Shown: piece by piece, positions 16,637 through 24,700 of the stretch
Position numbering within the stretch: the first letter of the stretch is position 1
Layout of the letters: every line of letters starts with the position of its first letter
From: a virus
Length of the DNA stretch: 33,229 bases
IMG/VR virus record: IMGVR_UViG_3300037189_029432
Location: 1 to 33,229 of that record
Strand: one strand, 5' to 3'
Notes under the pieces: generated by a model
What the model was told of the DNA's origin: nothing
Database searches by the model: none
Seen by the model: the letters and a program-made list of their open reading frames with translations, nothing else
Position numbers and translations under genes: made by a program

Positions 16637-17926
16637 TTAAGCGATACGAACCGCAATGTTTCCATTAGCACTTCCCCCACATCCACCAATATTTACAGAA
16701 GCTGCCATCCACTTCCAAGTTCCCGATAAAGCTTGATAACCAGCACCGCAAGCAAAACCAGCATAAGCAAAAATTTGGTTGTTACCAAAACCAGCGGAAT
16801 AATTTGAACCGGCAGTAAAACTTTGAAGGCTGCCTAAATTACCACCAACAAAAGAATAACTACCTACAGTATTAAAGGATGTAGATGCACCGGCTCCGGG
16901 GGGTCCTGTTGGTCCTGTTGGTCCTGTTGGTCCGGGGCCGCCTGTAGGTCCCGGCGAGCCAGTAGGTCCGGGACCACCTGTAGGTCCAGTTGGCCCAGGT
17001 GATCCAGTACCCGTTGGTCCTGTTGGTCCTGTTGAACCAGAGAAACCAGATCTACCACTGAAACCTGATATACCAGAAAAACCAGAAGTACCTACTTGAC
17101 CACTAAAACCAGATGTACCTACTGCTCCACTGTAGCCAGAGATACCAGAACCGCTGTAACCGGAAAAACCAGAAAAGCCTGATATACCAGAGCCGCTATA
17201 ACCAGAGAAACCTGATAGGCCAGAACCAGAATATCCTGATAAACCAGAAACACCAGAGTAACCTGAGATACCACTAAAACCAGAGGTTCCATTAGATCCG
17301 TTGATTCCGCTGTAACCAGAAAAACCTGACGTGCCAATACCACTGTAACCAGAGATACCAGAACCGCTGTAACCAGAAAAACCAGATACACCAGAACCGC
17401 TGTAACCAGAAAAACCTGATACGCCAGAACCGCTGTAACCAGAAAAACCAGATACGCCGGAACCAGAGTAGCCAGAAATGCCGGAGAAACCTGAAGTGCC
17501 TACTGCGCCGCTAAAACCGCTAGTGCCATTGATACCGCTGTAACCAGAAAAGCCTGATGTGCCAATACCAGAGTAGCCAGAAGTGCCACTAAATCCCGAT
17601 ACGCCAGAACCAGAGTAACCAGAGTAACCAGAGTAACCACTGATACCAGAACCACTGTAACCAGAAAAACCGGATGTGCCAATACCAGAATATCCAGAAA
17701 TACCTGATGCTCCTGAAAAACCGGAAATACCCGATGCGCCAGAAAATCCAGAAGTGCCAGATGCTCCGGTGGGTCCGGTTGCAAAAGCAAAACCCGTGCC
17801 GTCAGATATTAGTACCTGCCCCGAAATACCAACTGTATCTAACCCGGTGCCTCCCTTAGTTATACCAAGGACACCAGCGGTACTGGCTCCTGGGGCAACT
17901 TTGGAAAAATTACGTGGGATTGTCAT
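16637..17926 (-). CDS. Collagen-like tail fibre protein (GXS and GPT repeats)
   Basis: 429 residues. The N-terminus ([20 protein letters not shown], about 23-42) is a recurrent fibre segment. Residues about 53-300 are Gly-X-Ser triplets with X mostly Phe, Tyr, Ile, Thr or Val, followed by about 45 residues of Gly-Pro-Thr/Gly-Ser-Pro/Gly-Pro-Pro collagen. The final 85 residues form a beta-rich domain ([20 protein letters not shown] onward) with a Cys/Gly-rich end, probably the tip that contacts the host. AGGA precedes the ATG. It is one of three GXS proteins here and the only one with a proline-rich collagen block. Confidence 0.85.
   Translation of the reverse strand: MTIPRNFSKVAPGASTAGVLGITKGGTGLDTVGISGQVLISDGTGFAFATGPTGASGTSGFSGASGISGFSGASGISGYSGIGTSGFSGYSGSGISGYSGYSGYSGSGVSGFSGTSGYSGIGTSGFSGYSGINGTSGFSGAVGTSGFSGISGYSGSGVSGFSGYSGSGVSGFSGYSGSGVSGFSGYSGSGISGYSGIGTSGFSGYSGINGSNGTSGFSGISGYSGVSGLSGYSGSGLSGFSGYSGSGISGFSGFSGYSGSGISGYSGAVGTSGFSGQVGTSGFSGISGFSGRSGFSGSTGPTGPTGTGSPGPTGPTGGPGPTGSPGPTGGPGPTGPTGPTGPPGAGASTSFNTVGSYSFVGGNLGSLQSFTAGSNYSAGFGNNQIFAYAGFACGAGYQALSGTWKWMAASVNIGGCGGSANGNIAVRIA
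16897..17037 (-). repeat. Gly-Pro-Thr collagen block
   Basis: A 9-nt-periodic block encoding triplets GPT, GSP, GGP and GPP within the 429-residue fibre. It differs from the neighbouring GXS block by having proline in most triplets, the composition expected of a classical collagen triple helix. Confidence 0.85.
17038..17765 (-). repeat. Gly-X-Ser triplet repeat block
   Basis: Nine-nucleotide triplet repeats (GGN, variable codon, Ser codon) encoding [12 protein letters not shown] and GVS. Units such as [13 protein letters not shown] recur several times in tandem. Synonymous codons vary between copies, so the DNA is less uniform than the protein. Confidence 0.85.
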
Positions 17927-17941
17927 AAAGCGTTCCTGAAA

Positions 17942-18211
17942 TTAAAGAGTTGGTGCTGGTTTAGGCACGTTTACAATTGGTTTAAAACTTTGATCAGCAG
18001 TATCATAATAAAATTCATAAGTATTAATGGTATCTGAACAAGCTGTCCAAAATAAAGGTTCTGCTACTTGAAAGACATCTGAGTCAGGTTCAATTTGACA
18101 TATTCTTGCGCTATTTGGGTATGTAGAAAGTACTGGCACATTTGGTGTAACTGTCGTATTCCAAGAAGACACGTACTGAACTAACGATGTTGGATCTATT
18201 AATGCTTGCAT
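17942..18211 (-). CDS. Small protein between two fibre genes, unknown
   Basis: 89 residues: MQALIDPTSLVQYVSSW, a middle with two Cys (RICQIEPDSD, WTACSDTIN), then YEFYYDTADQSFKPIVNVPK. It is acidic and beta-rich with no motif I can name. TAGGAAAATAAA gives a ribosome site. Its place between two collagen-like fibre genes suggests an accessory or chaperone role for one of them; this is inference from position. Confidence 0.6.
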   Translation of the reverse strand: MQALIDPTSLVQYVSSWNTTVTPNVPVLSTYPNSARICQIEPDSDVFQVAEPLFWTACSDTINTYEFYYDTADQSFKPIVNVPKPAPTL

Positions 18212-18223
18212 TTTATTTTCCTA

Positions 18224-19075
18224 TTACCATTCAACTAAAACAAGGCCGCTCCAGCCGGGTGCGCCAGAAGCGTAATCACCCCAACCAGCTCCCCTACTTC
18301 CAGGGGAATAACTTGAATTAATATTCCAAGTTTGTGCCGGTCTATTTGCAGGAGAACCGTTATTATCGCTTGTAATGGTCCCTACAAATACTGTTTGAAC
18401 AATCCCAATATTTATATTTCGCACTGTTCCGTTAATTCCAACACCATTAGCTCCAGGAAAATAATTTTGCTGCCCTTGACCACCAGTTGCACTAATAATG
18501 GTACTAAATGAACTTGCACCACCGTTATTTCCATATGTACTAGAATTTTGTCCAGCGCCTCCAGCGCCGACAGTTACTGAATATGTTCCGCCAGGTGAAA
18601 CTGTGTAATATCCTTCAGCATATCCGCCGTATCCAGCATAATTTTCATAACCAGTATCATACCCACAAGCACCACCACCGCCAATACAAATTATTTTTAT
18701 TAAAGAAACCCCCGCTGGTACAGTAAATGTGCCATTTGATAAAAAGAGTTGTGCTGTTAGTCCAGCCGATCCGCCACCTCCAGCAGCGCCAGAGTAACCA
18801 CTGAAACCGGATGCTCCGGTTGATCCATTGGATCCGGTTGCGCCGCTAAAACCAGAAGTTCCGGTTGCGCCGCTAAAGCCGCTGTAGCCAGAAACACCGC
18901 TGCCACCAGAAATACCAGTTAAGTTTTGTACAATACCTGAGGCGTTTTTATAAAACAGTTTTCCATCGGCGGTATTAATTGCCAATTCACCAGCAACTAA
19001 ATTGCCAGCCGTCGGCACAGCAGACGGTGTGCTGCTATGGTAAAGACTCAGTGATGTATAACCGGATGCTGCCAT
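18224..19075 (-). CDS. Tail fibre protein with short GXS stalk and glycine-rich tip
   Basis: 283 residues. The N-terminus (GNLVAGELAINTADGKLFYK, about 24-43) is the tail-attachment type segment common in phage fibres. Residues about 56-100 are GXS/GAT triplets. The C-terminal 175 residues are a glycine-rich domain (FTVPAGVSLIKIICIGGGGA, then repeated GGYAEGYY, GAGGAGQ and GGQGQ segments) ending in a WSGLVLVEW strand. Such domains form the host-contact tip in many phage fibres. AAGGG precedes the ATG. It starts 3 nt after the glycosyltransferase cassette ends. Confidence 0.8.
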   Translation of the reverse strand: MAASGYTSLSLYHSSTPSAVPTAGNLVAGELAINTADGKLFYKNASGIVQNLTGISGGSGVSGYSGFSGATGTSGFSGATGSNGSTGASGFSGYSGAAGGGGSAGLTAQLFLSNGTFTVPAGVSLIKIICIGGGGACGYDTGYENYAGYGGYAEGYYTVSPGGTYSVTVGAGGAGQNSSTYGNNGGASSFSTIISATGGQGQQNYFPGANGVGINGTVRNINIGIVQTVFVGTITSDNNGSPANRPAQTWNINSSYSPGSRGAGWGDYASGAPGWSGLVLVEW

Positions 19076-19078
19076 ATG

Positions 19079-19516
19079 TTATCCCTTGTTTAAATGCTTT
19101 AATACTTCTTCAGGTTTAACAAATCGTATATTGCTGTGTTCTGTCGCTTCCCACCAAAGGAATTGATTTGGCACTAAATGTGCACGATCTGCTAATAGGT
19201 TAATGTTTTCAGGATGTCCGAATATTAACGGATCAGAAGGGCCCCACAATACTATTCCAGGTTTTCCTTCGTCCCATCCTAAATGCTGCAAAAAACTGTC
19301 ACAAGAAATCCAAGTTTGGCATTCTTTTATCAGTTTTCGTAATTCTGCAAGCGGTAAATTTTTTCTAAAGTCGGGAACTAGTTGTTCCTCACCCTCCACA
19401 CCTACTTGAACTATTGGCTTATTGATTTGACTAATGAGTTCTTTCCAATACGGATAATTCTTCGGGTTTTGTTTACCGCTTATTAATTTTTTGGAATATG
19501 GTGAGATAATAATCAT
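19079..19516 (-). CDS. GT9-like glycosyltransferase, C-terminal half only
   Basis: 145 residues, about half of a heptosyltransferase-type (GT9) enzyme. Residues 1-40 give a nucleotide-binding beta-alpha start (IIISPYSKK, then KPIVQVGV). Residues 70-101 (SCDSFLQHLGWDEGKPGIVL, then WGPSDPLIFGH) match the GT9 motif in which the Asp and His regions surround the donor sugar nucleotide (tDSGxxHlaa, then fGPtdP). The N-terminal acceptor half is missing, but a matching half is found at the end of the upstream gene. The two genes overlap by 4 nt (ATGA). It probably works as a complex with that protein. Confidence 0.75.
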   Translation of the reverse strand: MIIISPYSKKLISGKQNPKNYPYWKELISQINKPIVQVGVEGEEQLVPDFRKNLPLAELRKLIKECQTWISCDSFLQHLGWDEGKPGIVLWGPSDPLIFGHPENINLLADRAHLVPNQFLWWEATEHSNIRFVKPEEVLKHLNKG

Positions 19517-20493
19517 AGGTAAAGCTTTCTGTATGCTTTTTCTAGACTATCTTTCCACTTCCATGTTGCCATCTTTTTATAAATATTATATGGCTCTAAA
19601 CTACCAAACAACTGCTGCGCCTCTGCAATTGATCTACCGGGCACTACGTCAGGGTAGCAAGTAAATACCACCGGATCGACAAGTTCAGGTAATACATGAC
19701 TGAAAACAACGTGATCACCCAGACCGCAATTGAGAACAACGATGGTTTTATCTTTGTGAGCCAAAATGTTTCTAAAGATTTTTTCATCATGTTCATAAAG
19801 ACCCTGTTTTGTTTCGCTACGAATCCCGCCTTCAGGATTCTTCATATGCCATGTTGTTGCACCAGGCACCGCCAAAACTTTATAACCTTTTTGAAACAAA
19901 CCGTAAGTAAATAAAGTCTCTTCTCGGTGTGCTACCCGTGAAAGACCAGTATTATAATCGTACACCCCAGCGCGATATAAAAAAGAGCAGTGTAAATGTT
20001 CAATTTCTTTAACCCGATTAATAGGACTCCATTGAACGTTTGGTTCATTATCAATGTTGTCAATTTTACCAGTGGCGTTAATATTTTCAAACAAATTTGG
20101 TGGGGTTAATATTGAACCACCAACTGCACCTACATCATCGCCAATGTGTTTGTATAACGTTTTTAATACATCTGGTTCTGGGATTGCATCATCGTCACAA
20201 CGCCACACCCAATCATAACCATGTTCTACTGCAGTGTCATTTGCTCGTTGGTGAATGTGGTGTTGGCCTTTTTTCTCTGCAAACGCCCATTCCCAAGGAA
20301 TTGCTTTTAAATCTAACATTTTAAAGAAATATGAATAAATCATTTCCTTGCGCATGTCTTGCGGCTCATCATTATCATCAAAAATAATCAGTTTATCAAC
20401 TGGTTTACTTTGATTAATAATCGCGTTTAATACCAGGGGCAATGTTGTAAAGTAGCGCCCCCGTGTCGCCACCGAGCATAAAACCTTACTCAT
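19513..20493 (-). CDS. GT2-type glycosyltransferase with GT9-like N-terminal half at its C-terminus
   Basis: 326 residues. Residues 1-240 form a GT-A domain: VLCSVATRGRYFTTLPLVLN start, FDDNDEP at 38-44, the metal-binding region WRCDDDAIPEPD (97-108, D100-D102) and a late HMKNPEGG (216-223). Residues 249-326 (TIVVLNCGLGDHVVFSHVLP, EAQQLFG) look like the start of a GT9 Rossmann domain, which usually opens with a GxGD motif. The rest of that GT-B enzyme is the next gene. The start overlaps the upstream gene by 8 nt. Acceptor and sugar cannot be predicted. Confidence 0.8.
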   Translation of the reverse strand: MSKVLCSVATRGRYFTTLPLVLNAIINQSKPVDKLIIFDDNDEPQDMRKEMIYSYFFKMLDLKAIPWEWAFAEKKGQHHIHQRANDTAVEHGYDWVWRCDDDAIPEPDVLKTLYKHIGDDVGAVGGSILTPPNLFENINATGKIDNIDNEPNVQWSPINRVKEIEHLHCSFLYRAGVYDYNTGLSRVAHREETLFTYGLFQKGYKVLAVPGATTWHMKNPEGGIRSETKQGLYEHDEKIFRNILAHKDKTIVVLNCGLGDHVVFSHVLPELVDPVVFTCYPDVVPGRSIAEAQQLFGSLEPYNIYKKMATWKWKDSLEKAYRKLYL

Positions 20494-21715
20494 TGTCCCA
20501 CCTGCAAATCATCAGGTTGCTCATATTGTCGTTACTTACTGGCACCATGGTATTAGAAATATTACCGTTGTGGCTAATGTAAGTAAACTCAAAACCCGGG
20601 AAATCTTTTTCTGTTAACCCGTGCAATCTGTGGTGCTCACCCCAAAAACCTTTTGGTTCATTGTGTGGCACGGTAATTAACAACCGCTTGCAGTGTAACT
20701 TTAACTTCTCAACAATCTCAATACCATTATCTAAATGCTCAACCACTTCAAACGCAATAATGGTATCGTATTGACCAAGCTGATAGTTATTAATATCTGC
20801 CCAATCAAAATCACAGTTTTCACCCCATTTCTGGTCTTTTGCTACATCCACAATAATCGGGTCATAATCTAAACCCAAATATTTGGTGCGCATCGGAAAA
20901 AACTGTACTCCATATCCTGTAGAACAACCAATTTCTAAAACGTTAGTGCCTAGAATATTTTTAGCTGCCCATTCGTACCGTTGTGTTTCCCTTGGAAAAA
21001 CTTCATCGCCTTTTAGGAAAACAGCTCGCTCGTAGTTATTTGACAAGCGCCAGTAGTACCACTCTTTATTATATTTCTTTGCTAAAAGCAACTCATTTAA
21101 TAAAAACTTTTGCTTCCACTCTTGCACCAATTTTTCATCGTGCATTGTGCCTTCGGCCACATGGTATATTGGGAACCGGCCTTCATTGCTGGTATCTACC
21201 AAAGTAAAACCAGCCTCTTCGGCTTTTAAGCAAAACTCAATATCATCACAACCGCCAGTTTTGTATTCTTCATTTAGCAACCCAATCGAATTAAATACTT
21301 TTTTATCGATCATTGCACAGAAAAATACTATGAACTTGCGTTTGGTGATTTCTGAATAGTTAAACAATACACCAGAAATATCACCAACATCTAAGTAATC
21401 TAACCATCTATTTTTTGGCTGATCTAATAGTACCGTATCGTTATTTAACAATACAATTTTGTATCCCTTAGCTACTTTAATACCGTTGTTAACGGCTTTT
21501 GGAAAACCTAACGCTTCGTTGCTCCAAACCACTTGCAAATTAGGCACTGCGGTTTGTAGGTAATCCAAATATGCTTTAGTATTGTCCTTGCATCCATTTG
21601 CTGATACAACCAACTCTACGTTGGTCATGTCAGTATATTTGATGATTGAATCTATGCAAGGTTTTAAATACTTCTCGCAATTGTTATACGTTGGTATAAC
21701 GATACTATATTTCAT
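20486..21715 (-). CDS. Bifunctional GT2 glycosyltransferase - SAM methyltransferase
   Basis: 409 residues in two domains. Residues 1-230 form a GT2 domain: YSIVIPTYNN (3-12), SNEALGFPKAVNNGI (65-79), the metal-site NND at 91-93, GGCDDIEFC (154-162) and H185/H192. Residues 240-400 form a class I SAM-dependent methyltransferase: motif I VLEIGCSTGYG (259-269), the acidic LDYD (282-285), and IIAFEVVEHLD (319-329) as in Methyltransf_11/23 proteins. Together they could add a sugar and methylate it or its acceptor. AAAGGA lies just upstream of the ATG, partly inside a 22-bp palindrome. The gene begins 44 nt after the giant fibre gene ends. Confidence 0.88.
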   Translation of the reverse strand: MKYSIVIPTYNNCEKYLKPCIDSIIKYTDMTNVELVVSANGCKDNTKAYLDYLQTAVPNLQVVWSNEALGFPKAVNNGIKVAKGYKIVLLNNDTVLLDQPKNRWLDYLDVGDISGVLFNYSEITKRKFIVFFCAMIDKKVFNSIGLLNEEYKTGGCDDIEFCLKAEEAGFTLVDTSNEGRFPIYHVAEGTMHDEKLVQEWKQKFLLNELLLAKKYNKEWYYWRLSNNYERAVFLKGDEVFPRETQRYEWAAKNILGTNVLEIGCSTGYGVQFFPMRTKYLGLDYDPIIVDVAKDQKWGENCDFDWADINNYQLGQYDTIIAFEVVEHLDNGIEIVEKLKLHCKRLLITVPHNEPKGFWGEHHRLHGLTEKDFPGFEFTYISHNGNISNTMVPVSNDNMSNLMICRWDNE

Positions 21716-21725
21716 GTTTTTCCTT

Positions 21726-21747
21726 TAAAGGTTTGTACAAACCTTTA
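21726..21747. promoter_or_regulatory. Perfect 22-bp palindrome upstream of glycosyltransferase cassette
   Basis: Half-site TAAAGGTTTGT, perfectly mirrored with no spacer. It lies between the fibre stop (21760) and the ATG at 21715. On the minus strand, TATAAT (21754-21749) precedes it, so a transcript starting there would begin within the palindrome. No T-run follows, so it is not a classical terminator. Possible roles: operator, RNA hairpin near the ribosome site, or processing site. Confidence 0.5.
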
Positions 21748-21759
21748 TATTATACTACA

Positions 21760-24700
21760 TTATTTTTTAAGTTTTTCGATTTCAGCTTGCAGTTCTGTAA
21801 CTTTAGCACGTAATTCTTCAACAATCTTTGCTAGTTCAACAGCAGAAACCATAGCAGCAGCGCCATAGTTTATGGATAAAGTTCCTTCTTCATTTTCTAC
21901 CACTGTTTCCGATAAAACTTCTTGTAAGGATTGCGCTGAAACACCCGCTTGAGTTGCCTCAATATCTGTTCTATCGTAAATTCCAGATTTAACTTTTGCC
22001 AATTTACTTACAAAGTTTTCTTGGACAGATCTCCAGTTTTTCTTTACTCGTTCATCCGAATAGGCAGTGATGTTATTAGATGCAGTTATTGCTCCGCTAC
22101 TAGCAAGAGTTATAACTGCTGACCCAGTCCTATTTCCACTATAAATTTGAACGCCTGAGCTAAATCGCATAGCGCAATATCCAGTGTTCGGGTCAACAAT
22201 ATCACCGTCATCAGCAAGGATAATACCATTATTAGAAACATTTCCCGAACTAACTGTTATAGACCCTGTAAATGTTCCTGTACTTGCGCTTACTGTTCCG
22301 CCTGATTGGTTTGTAGCAGTAGTAGCTGTTCCAGCATTACCAGTAATAGAACCAGTGATGGTATTATTAAAAGTATTGGTATTAGTCCAAGTATTTGCAG
22401 TTCCTAATATTGATGAACCAGGTGTTCCACTGTAGCCAGAGAAACCAGAAGTACCAGTACCGCCGGTGCCACCTGTTGCGCCGCTGTAACCAGAGATACC
22501 AGAGAAACCAGATGTACCATTTGAACCGTTAGTTCCTGAGTAACCAGAAATACCAGAGTAACCGCTAGTTCCAATACCACTGAAACCAGAGAAACCGCTA
22601 GTACCAATACCGCTGTAACCAGAAGTACCGCTGTAACCAGATAAACCAGATCCGCTGTAACCGGAGAAGCCTGAGAAGCCACTTAAACCAGAGCCAGAGT
22701 AACCAGAGATACCAGAGAAGCCGCTAGTACCAATACCGCTGTAACCAGAAGTACCGCTGTAACCAGATAAACCCAGACCTGAGTAACCTGAAGTACCAGA
22801 GAATCCGGATACACCAGAACCACTGTAACCAGAGTAACCAGATACACCAGAGCCGCTGTAACCAGATAGACCGCTGTAACCAGAAGTACCTGATGCGACA
22901 GCCACGACAGCATAAGCAACTGTTTCTACGATGTCGCCGGCGCTTGCTGCACTTGTTAATACAACAGTAGTGCCATTGGTAGCTGTGTAATCAGTGGCAT
23001 TAAGCAATACGCCGTTTAGGTAAACTTGAACGTAACCAACTGTGTAGGTGACGTTAAATGTTGTCTGACCACCAGTAGCAGTGAAGCTTGTTCTTACATA
23101 GGTTGCTAAAGCTGGGCTGCCTGAGTAACCAGAGATACCAGATGCGCCAGAGAAGCCGGAGATACCAGAGCCACTGTAACCAGAGATGCCTGAGGCGCCT
23201 GAGAAACCAGAGATACCAGAAGCTCCGTTGGTTCCGCTGTAACCAGAGATACCAGAGTATCCAGAAATACCAGAGAATCCGCTGGTACCGATACCACTGT
23301 AACCAGAGTAACCAGAGTATCCGGAATCACCAGAACCACTATAGCCTGAGTAACCAGAGAAACCAGATACGCCAGATCCGCTGTAGCCAGAGAAACCTGA
23401 GATGCCAGAGCCACTGTAACCAGAGATGCCAGAGATACCAGAAAAGCCGGAAATGCCTGAGGCGCCGGAGAATCCAGAGATACCAGATGCGCCGCTAGTT
23501 CCACTGTAGCCAGAAATACCAGATGCGCCGGAGAAGCCTGAAATACCAGATGCACCAGAGAATCCAGAGATGCCAGACGCGCCAGAGAATCCAGAGATAC
23601 CGCTGTCGCCAGAGAAACCTGAAATACCGCTGTCGCCAGAGAAGCCTGATGTACCTGAGAAGCCTGAGATACCCGATGCACCACTGAAACCGCTAGTTCC
23701 GTTTACACCACTGTAACCGCTGTAACCAGAGAAGCCTGATGTGCCAATACCGGAGTATCCAGAAGCACCAGAGAAGCCTGAGATACCTGATCCGCTGTAA
23801 CCAGAATAGCCAGAGAAGCCGGAGATACCAGAACCGCTGTAACCAGAGAAACCAGATACGCCAGAGCCGCTGTAACCAGAGAAACCAGAGATGCCAGAGT
23901 CGCCAGAGAAGCCTGAGATACCAGATGTACCAGAGAATCCAGAAATGCCAGACGCGCCGGAGAATCCAGAGATGCCAGACGCGCCGGAGAATCCGGAGAT
24001 GCCAGAGAATCCTGAGATACCAGAGTCACCAGAAAAACCAGAATCACCAGAGAATCCAGAGATGCCAGAGTCACCGGAGAAGCCAGAGGTACCTGAGTCA
24101 CCAGAGAATCCAGAGATACCAGATGCGCCAGAGTAGCCAGAGTAACCAGAGATACCAGAGCCGCTGTAACCAGAAATACCTGAGTATCCAGAAATACCAG
24201 AGCCGCTGTAACCAGAGTAACCAGAGAAGCCAGAAACACCAGAGCCACTGTAACCAGAGAAGCCTGACAAGCCAGAACCACTGTAACCAGATAAACCTGA
24301 GATACCAGAGAAACCAGATACACCGGAACCGCTGTAACCTGAATAACCGGAGAAGCCTGAAGTTCCGTTAGCACCGCTATAACCAGAGATACCAGAGAAG
24401 CCTGAAGCACCGCTGTAACCCGATTGGGTGTACATTACCTGAGTTGCAGTAAAAATTACTGATGGTGTTTCTGGATAAGTTCCATTGCCAGCAATAGTTT
24501 CTAAATAAACAGAAGTGTTTGCTGTATCCCAATAAAGCTCTACATAATCATTTGCATTAACATTAAATGCAAAATTAACAGTTAATACATTGGATGAATA
24601 AGCGCTACCTTGTTTGTCTGGCACATCATAATGAGTATTACTATCTGGAATATTTGTGCCATTTTTCTTTAGCCAAACTTGAGTGCTTCCTAATGCTGTG

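Noticed and set aside
18224-19075. Diversity-generating retroelement target (variable fibre tip)
   Set aside because: No reverse transcriptase and no template repeat were seen in the window, and the tip is glycine-rich rather than a C-type lectin fold.
21726-21747. Palindrome as intrinsic terminator of the fibre gene
   Set aside because: The stem is AT-rich and is followed by AAAGGAAAAA on the transcript strand rather than a T-run.
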